Positions 1-9,733 of a stretch of DNA of 63,546 nucleotides are shown here, in pieces (position 1 is the stretch's first letter; every line of letters begins with the position of its first letter). Origin of the DNA: an uncultured Anaerolineae bacterium (lineage in GTDB: Bacteria > Chloroflexota > Anaerolineae > Aggregatilineales > Phototrophicaceae); contig CALAJK010000008.1 in the NCBI GenBank assembly GCA_937922795.1, positions 1-63,546 of the forward strand, written 5' to 3'. The notes beneath the pieces are model-generated. The model was not told the DNA's origin, did no database searches, and worked only from the letters and a program-made list of their open reading frames with translations. A program made the translations under genes and the position numbers.

Positions 1-2
1 GC

Positions 3-1034
3 GCGGTCGCGGCGCTGGCGCGCGCCAGCGGCTACCCTATTCTGGCTGATCCCCTGTCCGGCGTTCGCTTCCATCCCGACAGCGCAGCCGTCGTCGTAGG
101 CGGGTACGACACATTTCTAATAGGCGATATGCCCGATATGCGCCCGCCGCAGGTGGTGGTGCGCTTTGGCGCTGTGCCGACCTCGCGCTGGCTGAACGAA
201 TATCTCGATCACATCCAGCCAGCGCATCGCATTCATATCCGCGCCAGCGGCGTCTGGGCCGACGACGCGCACCGTACTAGTCTATTCGTTCAGGCTGATG
301 AGATTGCCGTGTGCCAGGCGCTAGCGCGAAGGTTAGAAAGCGGCGGGCGCTCAACGCCGCCTCTCCCGCACGAGGCGATCACATGGCAGACGTTCGAGCA
401 GGAGTTCGCCGGCGGCGCTTACTTTGACGGCGCTGTTCTCGCCGACGTGGTCGATTGCCTGCCGGAAGACTCTGCTTTGTTCGTCGGTAACAGCTTGCCC
501 GTGCGCCACCTCGATCAGTTCGCTCGCCCTGCTCACAAACGGATACGGGTGTTCGCCAATCGCGGCGCTAGCGGCATCGACGGCGTCGTCTCCAGCGCGC
601 TGGGGGCGGCAGCTGCGCGGCCAGACCAACCATTGGCGCTGGTCATCGGCGACCTGTCGTTCTATCATGACATGAACGGCCTGCTGGCGGCACGGCGCAG
701 CGGCATTCAGAACATCACCATCGTGCTGCTCAACAACGACGGCGGCGGCATTTTCCACCGCCTGCCGATCCAAGATTTCGACCCGCCCTTCACCGAGCTG
801 TTCGTCACGCCTCACGGCCTTGATTTTCAGCACGCGGCGCGACTGTACGGACTAGAGTACCAGCGAGCCGATGAGCGCTCAGTATTCCGGCAGGTTCTGA
901 TGGCGTGCCTAAAGCAGCCGGGCGCTCACATAATCGAGGTGCGCACAGACGCCCGGCGCGACCTGAAGCGACGGACGGAACTGGTTCAAGCAGTGCGGAC
1001 GCGGTTAGCCGCGATTATTCAGCCCGAAGTTTAA
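3..1034 (+). CDS. menD: MenD, 2-succinyl-5-enolpyruvyl-6-hydroxy-3-cyclohexene-1-carboxylate synthase (5' partial)
   Basis: This is the C-terminal part of the ThDP-dependent enzyme that joins isochorismate and 2-oxoglutarate-derived succinic semialdehyde in menaquinone synthesis. The frame is open from base 3, and the residues before the first ATG (at 129) already read as MenD, with an LADPLSG segment, so the gene starts upstream of the window and the ATG at 129 is internal. The ThDP-binding region is clear: [12 protein letters not shown] followed by NNDGGGIF around residues 215-250 of the visible part. It ends with TAA and is followed 49 bp later by menB. The start of the menD-B-E-H run is missing; menF and menC are not visible. 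Confidence 0.93.
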   Translation, partial: AVAALARASGYPILADPLSGVRFHPDSAAVVVGGYDTFLIGDMPDMRPPQVVVRFGAVPTSRWLNEYLDHIQPAHRIHIRASGVWADDAHRTSLFVQADEIAVCQALARRLESGGRSTPPLPHEAITWQTFEQEFAGGAYFDGAVLADVVDCLPEDSALFVGNSLPVRHLDQFARPAHKRIRVFANRGASGIDGVVSSALGAAAARPDQPLALVIGDLSFYHDMNGLLAARRSGIQNITIVLLNNDGGGIFHRLPIQDFDPPFTELFVTPHGLDFQHAARLYGLEYQRADERSVFRQVLMACLKQPGAHIIEVRTDARRDLKRRTELVQAVRTRLAAIIQPEV

Positions 1035-1083
1035 TCATCAGCTTCCGAGACATTTGTCGTTACAAAGAAACGAGGATCAATCT

Positions 1084-1914
1084 ATGCCAGAGTGGATCGA
1101 AGCCAAAGCGTATGAAGATATCACCTACCACAAAGCGGACGGCATGGCGCGTATCGCCTTCAACCGCCCAGAAGTGCGCAATGCCTTTCGCCCCAAGACG
1201 ATTGACGAGATGATTGACGCCTTCAAAGACGCCTGGCGCGACAGCCAGATCGGGGTTGTCCTGCTGACCGGCAACGGCCCAGCCAAAGACGGCAAGTATG
1301 CGTTCTGCTCCGGCGGCGATCAGAAAGTGCGCGGTCACGCAGGCTATGTCGGCGATGACGGCGTGGCACGGCTGAATGTGCTCGAACTCCAGCGCATCAT
1401 CCGCACCATGCCTAAGCCGGTGATCGCGCTGGTGGCCGGTTACGCCATCGGCGGCGGCCATGTGCTGCACGTCATCTGTGATCTCACTATTGCCGCCGAC
1501 AACGCCATCTTCGGCCAGACCGGACCGATCGTGGGGAGTTTCGACGCTGGTTTTGGCTCCAGCTATTTGGCGTCCATCGTCGGACAGAAGAAAGCCCGCG
1601 AGATCTGGTATCTATGCCGGCAGTACAATGCGCAGCAGGCGCTGGAGATGGGGCTGGTGAATGCGATCGTGCCGGTCGAGCAGCTTGAGGCGGAAGGCGT
1701 CGCCTGGGCACAGGAAATCCTGGCCAAAAGTCCGATCGCCATCCGCTTTTTGAAGGCCGGCTTCAACGCCGCCCTAGACGGCCAGACCGGCTTGCAGGTG
1801 CTGGCTGGCGACGCGACGATGCTGTTCTACATGACGGAAGAAGGCAGCGAGGGGCGCAATGCCTTCGTTGAGAAGCGCAAGCCAAACTTCCGTAAATATC
1901 CCTGGCGGCCATAA
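1084..1914 (+). CDS. menB: MenB, 1,4-dihydroxy-2-naphthoyl-CoA synthase
   Basis: This crotonase-superfamily enzyme performs the Dieckmann-like ring closure of o-succinylbenzoyl-CoA in menaquinone synthesis. The 276-residue protein has the MenB landmarks [10 protein letters not shown] (oxyanion and substrate loop), [16 protein letters not shown] and the [25 protein letters not shown] block typical of MenB. I chose the ATG at 1084 because GAGG lies 8 bp upstream and the protein begins like other MenBs; an in-frame start at 1054 would add ten unconserved residues. The stop codon abuts the menE ATG with no gap, so the two genes are probably translationally coupled. Confidence 0.95.
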   Translation: MPEWIEAKAYEDITYHKADGMARIAFNRPEVRNAFRPKTIDEMIDAFKDAWRDSQIGVVLLTGNGPAKDGKYAFCSGGDQKVRGHAGYVGDDGVARLNVLELQRIIRTMPKPVIALVAGYAIGGGHVLHVICDLTIAADNAIFGQTGPIVGSFDAGFGSSYLASIVGQKKAREIWYLCRQYNAQQALEMGLVNAIVPVEQLEAEGVAWAQEILAKSPIAIRFLKAGFNAALDGQTGLQVLAGDATMLFYMTEEGSEGRNAFVEKRKPNFRKYPWRP

Positions 1915-3399
1915 ATGCAGGACTGGCTGTCGGCCCAAGCTGCGGCTCAACCCGATCGCCCAGCGTTGATCGCCGATGAGCGCGTCTGGACTTACGCCGA
2001 ACTAGAGTCGCTCGCCGGTTGCTGGGCTGCATTCCTCAGCGCTCAGGGGTTGGCGGCTGGGCGCGTCGTCGCGGCGCTGCTGCCCAATCGCGTCGAGTAT
2101 GTGTTCCTGATCCATGCGCTGGCGCGGTTGGGTATCACATTGTCGCCCCTCAACACCCGACTGACGCCGCATGAACTGGGCGATCAACTGCAGCAGGTAA
2201 ATGCGGCGCTCTTGATCGCCTGCGAAGAGACTGAGACCGCCGCTCGCCGCGCCGCCGAGCCCATGGGGACGCGTGTGCTGCTAGCCGAGGCTGTCGCCCA
2301 CCAGGCTGAGCGCCTGCCGCCCACCCCACCTCAGGAGCTGGCGCTTACAGCGACCCAAGCCATCCTCTTCACCTCTGGAACCAGCGGGCGGCCTAAAGGC
2401 GCTCGCCTCAGTTTCGGCAATCATTTCTGGAGCGCGACCGCGTCAGCCTTCCGGCTGGGCATACTGCCATCAGATCGCTGGCTGTGCCCGCTGCCCTTGT
2501 ATCACGTTGGCGGGCTGGCGATCGTGCTGCGCTCGTGTTTGTACGGCACAGCCGCCATCCTGCAAGAAGGATTCGAGCCTGGGCGCACATTGGAACTGAT
2601 CGAACGTCATCGGGCGTCTCTCGTCTCGCTGGTGCCCACCATGCTGCACCGAATGTTGGGAGCGCACCCTGAACACAGCCTGCCAGAATCCATCCGGTTG
2701 GCGCTGCTGGGCGGCGCGGCGACCTCGCCCGAACTGATGCAGACGGCCGAGCAACGGAACCTGCCGGCTGCGGTCTCCTACGGGCTGACTGAAGCCTGCT
2801 CCCAGGTGGCCACACTGCTCGCGCCCGCAAGCTATCGCAAACCCGGCAGCGTTGGGCGGCCGTTAGTTTTCACCGAGGTACAAATCCGGGACGTGGAAGA
2901 TCGTCCCGCGCCGCCAGGCGTCTACGGTGAGATCGTGGTGCGCGGGCCGACCGTCATGCAAGGCTACCACAACGATCCGCAGGCGACGGTGCAGGCGCTG
3001 CGCGCCGGCTGGCTGCACACCGGCGACATCGGTTATCTGGACGATGAAGGCGATCTGTGGCTGGTGCAGCGCCGCAGCGATCTGATCGTCAGCGGCGGGG
3101 AAAATATCTACCCTGCCGAAGTCGAGGCGGCTTTGAAAGCGCATCCCGCCGTGGCAGAAGCCTGCGTGGTCGGCCTGCCGAGCGCCGAGTGGGGGCAGCA
3201 GGTCGCCGCCGCCGTCGTCCTGCGGCCTGATCTCTCGGTCACGCCCGATGAGCTGCTGGCGTTCACCCGCCAGCGCCTAGCCGGTTACAAACAGCCTCGT
3301 CGTCTGCGGCTGGTCGCTTCGCTCCCTCAGACAGCATCGGGCAAAATCCATCGCGCCGCTGTGGTTGATCTGCTCGCCCAGTCAGACCATGCAGATTGA
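1915..3399 (+). CDS. menE: MenE, o-succinylbenzoate--CoA ligase
   Basis: This 494-residue ANL-superfamily acyl-CoA synthetase activates o-succinylbenzoate for MenB. Visible motifs are the P-loop-like FTSGTSGRPKGA near residue 155, the YGLTEACSQ adenylate motif near 288, the LHTGDIGYLDDEG hinge region and the C-terminal SGKIHR lysine. Family alone does not separate MenE from other acyl-CoA ligases. Its position directly after menB and before menH decides the assignment. The start codon touches the menB stop, and the 3' end overlaps menH by 11 bp. Confidence 0.9.
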   Translation: MQDWLSAQAAAQPDRPALIADERVWTYAELESLAGCWAAFLSAQGLAAGRVVAALLPNRVEYVFLIHALARLGITLSPLNTRLTPHELGDQLQQVNAALLIACEETETAARRAAEPMGTRVLLAEAVAHQAERLPPTPPQELALTATQAILFTSGTSGRPKGARLSFGNHFWSATASAFRLGILPSDRWLCPLPLYHVGGLAIVLRSCLYGTAAILQEGFEPGRTLELIERHRASLVSLVPTMLHRMLGAHPEHSLPESIRLALLGGAATSPELMQTAEQRNLPAAVSYGLTEACSQVATLLAPASYRKPGSVGRPLVFTEVQIRDVEDRPAPPGVYGEIVVRGPTVMQGYHNDPQATVQALRAGWLHTGDIGYLDDEGDLWLVQRRSDLIVSGGENIYPAEVEAALKAHPAVAEACVVGLPSAEWGQQVAAAVVLRPDLSVTPDELLAFTRQRLAGYKQPRRLRLVASLPQTASGKIHRAAVVDLLAQSDHAD

Positions 3400-4177
3400 T
3401 TCGTATTGGATCCATGCGCAAGGCGATGGTGCGCCGCTGGTGCTGCTGCACGGCTTCGCCGGTTCACACCTGATCTGGTCACCCCATCTGCCCGCCTTCA
3501 GCCGCCAATGGCGGGTGATCGCCCCCGACCTGCCTGGGCATGGGCGTACCACTGCGCCGCGTTTCCACATGGGCGAGACCGCCAGCGATCTGCTGGCGGC
3601 GTTAGCGACGTTAAAGGTTGAGACATTCCATCTGCTAGGTTACTCGATGGGCGGACGGCTGGCGCTGTACCTGGCAGTTCATCATCCGGCGCGTGTGCGA
3701 TCGCTCATTCTCGAAAGCGCATCGCCTGGCCTGCGTGACCCAGCAGAACGCCGTGCCCGTCTCGAAAGCGATGAACAGCTCGCTCAGGCGATCGAACGCG
3801 AGGGCGTGCCGGCGTTTGTAGACCGATGGGAACGCCTACCGTTGTTCGCCACCCAGACCGATGAGATGCGCACCGCTCTTCGCCCGATCCGATTGAGCCA
3901 TACTGCGGCCGGGCTGGCCGCCAGCCTGCGAGGGATGGGGACGGGCGCTCAACCATCGCTTTGGGATGATCTACCTCAACTGCACATCCCAACGCTGCTG
4001 CTGGCCGGGGGAAGAGATCCGAAATTCGCCGCCATCGCCCGCCAGATGGCAGCCATGATGCCCCAGGCACGGCTAGACATTGTCCAAGACGCTGGGCACA
4101 CGATTCATCTGGAATGCCCGACCGTCTTCCAGCGGCTGGTCATCGATCATCTGTCGACCTGGGCTGCCGCGCCCTGA
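3389..4177 (+). CDS. menH: MenH-like 2-succinyl-6-hydroxy-2,4-cyclohexadiene-1-carboxylate synthase (alpha/beta hydrolase)
   Basis: This 262-residue alpha/beta-hydrolase is predicted to eliminate pyruvate from the MenD product. It shows the oxyanion HGFAGSHLIW segment, the nucleophile elbow GYSMGG and a late DAGHTIHLE carrying the catalytic His. Context in the men run supports MenH over a generic esterase. I use the ATG at 3389, which overlaps menE by 11 bp; the upstream ATG at 3365 would lie deeper in menE and adds nothing conserved. Its 3' end overlaps the convergent GH63 gene by 31 bp. Confidence 0.82.
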   Translation: MQIDSYWIHAQGDGAPLVLLHGFAGSHLIWSPHLPAFSRQWRVIAPDLPGHGRTTAPRFHMGETASDLLAALATLKVETFHLLGYSMGGRLALYLAVHHPARVRSLILESASPGLRDPAERRARLESDEQLAQAIEREGVPAFVDRWERLPLFATQTDEMRTALRPIRLSHTAAGLAASLRGMGTGAQPSLWDDLPQLHIPTLLLAGGRDPKFAAIARQMAAMMPQARLDIVQDAGHTIHLECPTVFQRLVIDHLSTWAAAP

Positions 4178-5922
4178 GCCGCCAGCTTCGCCTGCCAGGC
4201 AGTTTCGTCGAGCGCCAGCTCGATGAACAGCGCCGACGACCAACCGTACATCGGCGCGGCTTTGGGCGGGCGCTCGCCAGTGATCGGATTGTAGTACTCG
4301 AATATGTCGTTGTGTCGCATCACCAGTTCCAACGTCTTCCGGCGCAGTTCAGCCGCTAGCTCCAGGCGGCCAACCCGTTTGAGCGCTTCGACGAAGAAAT
4401 AGTTGACATTGATCCATACCGGCCCACGCCACATCTGCATCGGGTCGAAGTCTGGATCGGAAACGGCCACCGTTGGCAGCGGATACGGCGTCCAGAATAG
4501 GGTCGGGTCTAGCAGGTTCTGGATCAATCGCTCCACAACCGGCCGCGGCATCCGGCCAGTCAGTAAAGGCAACAAATTGAACGGCGTGATGGTCGCCAGC
4601 GGGCGACCAGCGTAGAAAGCTCGGAAAACGCCGACCGTTTCGTCCCAGAGGTGCTTGAGCATGCCGGAAGTCAGCTCCTCCGCCTGCTGCTCATACTGCT
4701 GCGCCGCCGCTTCTTCGCCGATCAACCGCGCGATCTTGGCCAAGCTGTCATTTTGCAGTACCAGGTAGGTATTCAGATCCGGCGAGACGACCGGCATCCC
4801 GCTGTCCCACAACGGGCTGTCATCCAGACCTGACGAAAAGGGATGCTGATACTGGCATAAACCATTGCCGTTCCGGTTGGCGCTCATCCACCAGTTGTTC
4901 CAGCGAGTCAGCGGCTGGTACACCTCGGCCAGAAAGTCGTGATGCCCCGAAGTCTCCACCAGCTTGAGGATCGCCCACGTCATGATGGGCGGCTTGGTTA
5001 CATCGGCGTCAACCGGCTGGGACAGATGCGTGACCAGGCCTTCGTCATGAATCGCGTCCGGCAGCATCCCATCGGCGCGCTGATGATCAAGGACGATGCG
5101 TAGTTGATCTTCTGCCAGGCGCGTGTCCACATGGCGGTAGGCCAGCGCGTGGAATACCTGGTCCCAGTGCCATACGCCCACATAGTGAATCTTGGAGGGC
5201 AGCAGCGCTTCGCGGGTGAAGTAGTAGCGAGTATTCACTAAACCGGCGCGCATGATCCACCAGGCATAATCGTACTGGCGGCGGTAGATGTCCAGCACCG
5301 GCGGCGCGGCGCGCAGCCAGCTTTCCCACGCCGCTCGCGAAGCTTCGATGACCGTATCTGGCGCGGGGACTGACCGGTTATAGCCCAGGCGCGGGGTGAT
5401 GTTCAGCAGCAGGGCGTCGCCGAGGTGAGCTTCGATCAAGATGCGCACGCGAAAATGATCTTCATCCCGCGCCTCGACCTGGTTGCTCAGCAGATGGGCG
5501 TTCGTCGTGTAGGCCACATTCCGCTTGCCGCGCAGCGCGCCGCCGCGATAGTCCGCCTCGCCCTGTTGGGCGTACACAGTGAACTCAAACCCAAACCGGC
5601 CGGTGGGCAATTTCACTAGCAGCGTCTCTGGATCCATGAACGTCCAGTCGAACGCCCCAACTGCCGTCTGCAAACGCACACAGTACGGATCGGTCTCCAC
5701 TGCGATGTCAACCAACGGGTCGCCGGCCGCTGACAGAAAAGTGAAGTCGGTCACCAAAGGGGGGCGACGGCGGTAATGGCCGACTTCCGTTTCCCACTTC
5801 GCCCAGCGCTCGGATAGGCGCACAAAGAGCTGATGTCCCTGCCGGAACAGCAGCAGCCGCGAACCGCGATCAGTGAATGGAACGGTGACGAGATCAATGC
5901 GATTGTGCAGGTTGGCCAACAT
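4147..5922 (-). CDS. GH63-family glycosidase, probable glucosylglycerate/mannosylglycerate hydrolase
   Basis: This 591-residue protein has an N-terminal beta-rich region (about 1-200) and a C-terminal (alpha/alpha)6-like catalytic region. Motifs typical of bacterial GH63 hydrolases of glucosylglycerate and mannosylglycerate are present: VWHWDQVFHALAYRH, LDDSPLWDSG, QMWRGPVWINVNYF and EYYNPITGE near the C-terminus. Known members hydrolyse 2-O-glucosylglycerate to glucose and glycerate. The neighbours, a GH13_18 phosphorylase and a glucosyl-3-phosphoglycerate synthase in the same operon, make that substrate likely here. Its ATG abuts the stop of the upstream phosphorylase gene. The 3' end overlaps menH (31 bp, convergent). 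Trehalase is a weaker alternative. Confidence 0.82.
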   Translation of the reverse strand: MLANLHNRIDLVTVPFTDRGSRLLLFRQGHQLFVRLSERWAKWETEVGHYRRRPPLVTDFTFLSAAGDPLVDIAVETDPYCVRLQTAVGAFDWTFMDPETLLVKLPTGRFGFEFTVYAQQGEADYRGGALRGKRNVAYTTNAHLLSNQVEARDEDHFRVRILIEAHLGDALLLNITPRLGYNRSVPAPDTVIEASRAAWESWLRAAPPVLDIYRRQYDYAWWIMRAGLVNTRYYFTREALLPSKIHYVGVWHWDQVFHALAYRHVDTRLAEDQLRIVLDHQRADGMLPDAIHDEGLVTHLSQPVDADVTKPPIMTWAILKLVETSGHHDFLAEVYQPLTRWNNWWMSANRNGNGLCQYQHPFSSGLDDSPLWDSGMPVVSPDLNTYLVLQNDSLAKIARLIGEEAAAQQYEQQAEELTSGMLKHLWDETVGVFRAFYAGRPLATITPFNLLPLLTGRMPRPVVERLIQNLLDPTLFWTPYPLPTVAVSDPDFDPMQMWRGPVWINVNYFFVEALKRVGRLELAAELRRKTLELVMRHNDIFEYYNPITGERPPKAAPMYGWSSALFIELALDETAWQAKLAAQGAAAQVDR

Positions 5923-7589
5923 TAGGTGGATGCTCCCGGAAGCAGCCAGAGGATCTGATAAGGTCGCAGCTCAACACGACGGAGATAGTCGCCACCGCCG
6001 ATGAGATCATGCCACGTCCCGGACGGCAGATCAACATCAGCCGCTTCAACCGACAGGTTATGCAGCGCTAACAGCGGAGCACGCTCCAGCGCAAACACCG
6101 ACGGGTGCATATCGAGCACGCGCTGCGGATTAGCCGGATCAAAAGCCGGTTGCGAGCGGCGCAGCCGCAGCAGACGCTGATACCGCTCAAACACCTGTCC
6201 TGACCGCGCTGTCGCGTCGCGCAAGGCCGCCGCCAGCATCGCCAGTTGGTATTTTTCGCGGTTGATCGTGCGGGCACGGCCGGTTTGGGCGACACCTGCC
6301 TGCCAGTTGCCCGCGCCAAATAAACTGGGCAGATAAATCCCCGGCACGCCCACCAGCGCCAGCATCACCGCTTGCGAGGCGATGAACCGGTCAACCGAAC
6401 GCTCCAGCGGCTCACCCAGCTCGGCCAGCGCATCGAAATAAGTGATGTTCAGCTCATAAGCGCTCTGGGTGCCATCGCTGTTCGCCTTGTATGAGATCTG
6501 CCCGCCGCGAGCCAAAACCGCATCATACAAACGCTGCAACTCAGTTTCGGGAACCAGGCCGCTGGCCGGACGCACACCAATGCCATCATGCGAGGCCGTG
6601 AAATTGAAGAAGGTGGTGCGGTCGGAGGGCGTGCGCAGCCCGGCGGCCCAACTCGACAGAATGCGCGCATCGCCCCTGTGGAGCGCGTGAAGCAGGAGCG
6701 GCGGCAGCGCGAACTGATATACCAACTGTGCCTCGTTTGTCCCGTCGCCGAAATACGAGAGGTTCTCCTCATGCGGGACGTTAGTTTCAGTGATGAGCTT
6801 GACCCAGGGCGCGGCTGTGTCTAGCACATCGCGCATCAGTTGGACGACAGCGTGCGTCTGTGGTAGATGGATACAGCTCGTACCGGGGATTTTCCACAGG
6901 TAGGCGATAGCATCTAAACGGATGAAGTCCGCGCCCCGCTGCACGTAAAACAGCAGCGTATCTATGATCTCCAGCAGCACATCGGGGTTGGCGTAATTGA
7001 GATCAACCTGGTCGGCGCTGAAGGTCGTCCAGACGTAACGTTCGCCGGCGGCCGTCTGGAAAGGCGTCAGCAGCGGCAGCGTGCGCGGACGCACCACCAT
7101 AGACAGATCATCGTTGGGCGAAGCGGTCACGAAATAGTCGCGGTAAGGCGCTTCGTCCCGCAGAAACCCCTGAAACCAAGCGCTGGAGGCTGAGACGTGG
7201 TTGAGCACCAGATCGAATATCAGCCGAAAATCCTGACCCAACGCCTGGACGTGAGCCCACTCGCCCAGCGCCGGGTCAACAGCCCGGTAATCAACCACCG
7301 AAAAACCATCGTCAGACGTATAAGGGTAGAAGGGCAGAATGTGAATACCGCTGATCAGATCGCGTAGATACGAACGGGCAAAAGCGCCCAGCGTCGCCAG
7401 CGGCGGCTGGCCGGGCTGCTGCACGTGGTCGCCGTAAGCGATCAACAGCGCGTCTCGCTCGGACAGCGTTCCCGAACGGGGCGACAGCCGGTACGATGCG
7501 ATCAGCGCTTTTAAACGTTCCAGCGGCCGGTCATCCCCATACAAAAAGCGCAGTTTCTCCGCTATGCGGGTTTCAAGTTTTGGTTCCAT
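5922..7589 (-). CDS. GH13 subfamily 18 glycoside phosphorylase, probable glucosylglycerate phosphorylase
   Basis: This 555-residue alpha-amylase-superfamily protein is of the sucrose-phosphorylase/glucosylglycerate-phosphorylase type (YcjM-like). The (beta/alpha)8 motifs are visible: DLVLNHVS, the nucleophile region FIRLDAIAYLWK, the acid/base strand LITETNVPHEEN and FTASHDGIG. The NEAQLVYQFALPP block is typical of glucosylglycerate phosphorylases. The predicted reaction is glucosylglycerate plus phosphate giving glucose 1-phosphate and glycerate. I chose the ATG at 7589, which overlaps the gpgS stop by 17 bp; a start at 7664 would lie well inside gpgS. The substrate is inferred from context; sucrose or another glucoside is possible. 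Confidence 0.83.
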   Translation of the reverse strand: MEPKLETRIAEKLRFLYGDDRPLERLKALIASYRLSPRSGTLSERDALLIAYGDHVQQPGQPPLATLGAFARSYLRDLISGIHILPFYPYTSDDGFSVVDYRAVDPALGEWAHVQALGQDFRLIFDLVLNHVSASSAWFQGFLRDEAPYRDYFVTASPNDDLSMVVRPRTLPLLTPFQTAAGERYVWTTFSADQVDLNYANPDVLLEIIDTLLFYVQRGADFIRLDAIAYLWKIPGTSCIHLPQTHAVVQLMRDVLDTAAPWVKLITETNVPHEENLSYFGDGTNEAQLVYQFALPPLLLHALHRGDARILSSWAAGLRTPSDRTTFFNFTASHDGIGVRPASGLVPETELQRLYDAVLARGGQISYKANSDGTQSAYELNITYFDALAELGEPLERSVDRFIASQAVMLALVGVPGIYLPSLFGAGNWQAGVAQTGRARTINREKYQLAMLAAALRDATARSGQVFERYQRLLRLRRSQPAFDPANPQRVLDMHPSVFALERAPLLALHNLSVEAADVDLPSGTWHDLIGGGDYLRRVELRPYQILWLLPGAST

Positions 7590-9372
7590 GAATCGCTCGA
7601 TAAGCCTCAAGTGTCGCCATCGGTGGTCGCTCGACATCGCCGATTTCAGCGATCTCCAGCGCAAATCGATCTGGCTCTTGGATCACCAGCTTCATGCTGC
7701 GGTTGGCTTTTTCAAGAAGCTGCACGCCGTAGCGGTCTTCAATGCGCGAGATGAAAACTTGCAGGATGGCAAAAGACATCTTGCTCAGGTTCACCAGCGG
7801 CTGGTTGTGGTGCACGCGCACTTCCAGGTCGCACTGCGCGATCGCTTCCAAACCATAACGCTCCAGTAGATCAATCAGCAGTCCGGTCTCGACGCCATAT
7901 CCGCTGAAGAACGGCACCTGTTCTAACGCGCTGCGTCGGCCGGCATACTCGCCAGATAATGGTTGAATAATACCAGACAGCTCCGGGTAAAACAGGTTGA
8001 GCAGCGGACGGGCGACCAGCTCAGTGACGCGCCCCCCGCCATAAGCCTGGACTTTGCCGTTCACCTGGATCGGCCGGGTGTAAAACCCTTTGACATACTG
8101 AATCTGGGGATGCTTGAGCAGCGGTCCTAACAGACCGTAGATGAAGCGTGGATGGATGTTGGTGATGTCTGTGTCTACCCAGGCGATGATGTCTCCACGT
8201 GTGACGAACAGGCTTTTCCACAGCGCTTCTCCCTTGCCAGGATAAGCGCCGACCGCATCCGTCAAAATGTCCTGATGGATAAATGTCGGGATGCCACAGG
8301 ACTGAGCGATAGCCACTGTGTCATCAGTAGATCGGCTGTCAATCAAAATGATTTCATCCACCAGCGGCACTTCATCCATCAGCGCCTGCTTAAGGGTACG
8401 AATGACATTTCCAACGGTCTCCTGCTCATTGAGCGCCGGCAGCGCCACGCTGATCGTCACGCCGCGCTTCTCTTTCAGCGCCATTAAGGCGCACAGGTCG
8501 CTGAATTCGCTGCTGTGAAATGTGTTCTCTGCAAACCAACGGTCAACCCGCGTGGATAGCGATTCAGTTTCCTGACGGAGCGGACGCGGCAGGTGGAATT
8601 CCAACGCTTCCTGCTGTGTGCCGCGCACCAAGACCACCGGCACGCCTGCCCGCTGGTATACGGCTTCCACCATCGAAGGCTGTGACGGCGCGTCCGGAGC
8701 CGGTCGCCGGAACGAAGCGCCCATCACGATCGCTTTGTGCCCGGCGGCTTCGCGCACGATGCCGTCTACAATGCCGCTGACAGCGGTCACTGTCCGGCCA
8801 ATTTGTGGGACGGCGCGCATCACCAATTCTAGATCAGGAGCGCTGCGGCGGCGATCGGCCGCGTGGAAGAGCGTGATTGAGCCGGTATTTGCCAGTGCCT
8901 GGGCTACGCGCACGCCCAGCGAGATGTTCGGGCCGCCTCGCAGCGATAGCAGCACGTCACCGGTGAGCTGCCAGTTAGCGCCGCTGACCAACACCACATC
9001 GCATGGCACTATCCTAAACAGCGACTCGGCGTCTACGCCGCCGATGAGCGCATCCGGCGCTGGCCACTGCACCAACAGTAAATCCGCCTGTAAGCTCTCA
9101 ACCGTTTCTAGCACGCGCATGAAAGGCTGATAGTCCACGAATACCTGCACCTCATCGTGGACAGCTGGATGATTGAGCGCTACTTGGGCGAAAGCATCAC
9201 GCCATTCGCGAGCCGGCAGCGCGCCCTCGCTCAGAGAGCGTTCGGGCTCAACTGTGATCATCCCGCGTACGTGGATTTCGCCGCCTTCGGGCAGCAGCCG
9301 CACTGCTAGGTCAATCCAGTCTTGGAGTGCCGCTTTATCGGTCAGCGCCAGCACAAGGTTATAGTCTGCCAT
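7573..9372 (-). CDS. gpgS: Glucosyl-3-phosphoglycerate synthase with N-terminal universal-stress-protein domains
   Basis: This 599-residue fusion has two parts. Residues about 1-270 look like two tandem USP-like Rossmann domains, ending with an IVMGASFR and VPVVLVRG pattern. From about residue 310 it is a GT81-type GT-A glycosyltransferase with ALNEQETVGNVI, DSRSTDDT, the metal-binding VDTDITN, YVKGFYTRP, GGGRVTELVARPLL and PLSGEYAGRR, all hallmarks of GpgS. It should transfer glucose from an NDP-glucose to 3-phosphoglycerate, the first step to the compatible solute glucosylglycerate. It heads an operon with two glucosylglycerate-degrading enzymes. No gpgP-like phosphatase gene is seen nearby. 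The USP fusion is unusual. Confidence 0.9.
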   Translation of the reverse strand: MADYNLVLALTDKAALQDWIDLAVRLLPEGGEIHVRGMITVEPERSLSEGALPAREWRDAFAQVALNHPAVHDEVQVFVDYQPFMRVLETVESLQADLLLVQWPAPDALIGGVDAESLFRIVPCDVVLVSGANWQLTGDVLLSLRGGPNISLGVRVAQALANTGSITLFHAADRRRSAPDLELVMRAVPQIGRTVTAVSGIVDGIVREAAGHKAIVMGASFRRPAPDAPSQPSMVEAVYQRAGVPVVLVRGTQQEALEFHLPRPLRQETESLSTRVDRWFAENTFHSSEFSDLCALMALKEKRGVTISVALPALNEQETVGNVIRTLKQALMDEVPLVDEIILIDSRSTDDTVAIAQSCGIPTFIHQDILTDAVGAYPGKGEALWKSLFVTRGDIIAWVDTDITNIHPRFIYGLLGPLLKHPQIQYVKGFYTRPIQVNGKVQAYGGGRVTELVARPLLNLFYPELSGIIQPLSGEYAGRRSALEQVPFFSGYGVETGLLIDLLERYGLEAIAQCDLEVRVHHNQPLVNLSKMSFAILQVFISRIEDRYGVQLLEKANRSMKLVIQEPDRFALEIAEIGDVERPPMATLEAYRAIHGTKT

Positions 9373-9733
9373 GAAACCTCTCCCACCCTGTTCTGAGTTC
9401 GTGCTCTTTTAGAATTGTGGTGAGATAATTTGCACGAGCCCTCTTGCAAATAATGTCTGCACCCATGCTGCAAGCCGCTTTCGAGGTCTGGACAGGTGAA
9501 GATTATGTCAAGAGTTATTACGAATTATTTGACCTTTAGCAGCCCATAGTAGCGCAAATTCACCGCATAACCAACCCATGATTAACCCAATTCACGATAA
9601 ATTTGTTTGGTTTCCTGGTTCTATCACCATCACTGCTGTGGCCAAGTTTCTGAGCGGTGACAGTCCGCTAGGATATAATTCCTCCTGATTCGTAATCGCT
9701 TGCCGGTCGCACTCGACTGGAGACAAGCGCAGT
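9373..9733. other. Divergent intergenic region between gpgS and the GH2 gene
   Basis: This 361-bp AT-richer spacer must hold the gpgS promoter (minus) and the GH2 promoter (plus). A TATAAT at 9674-9679 is a candidate -10 box for the GH2 gene, but no good -35 lies 16-18 bp upstream. On the minus strand a TTGCAA and TATCTC pair near 9430-9455 is a weak candidate. I see no gene, RNA or convincing operator. Confidence 0.45.

Noticed and set aside
129-1034. ATG at 129 as the start of menD
   Set aside because: The frame is open to the window edge and the upstream residues match MenD, so this ATG is internal.
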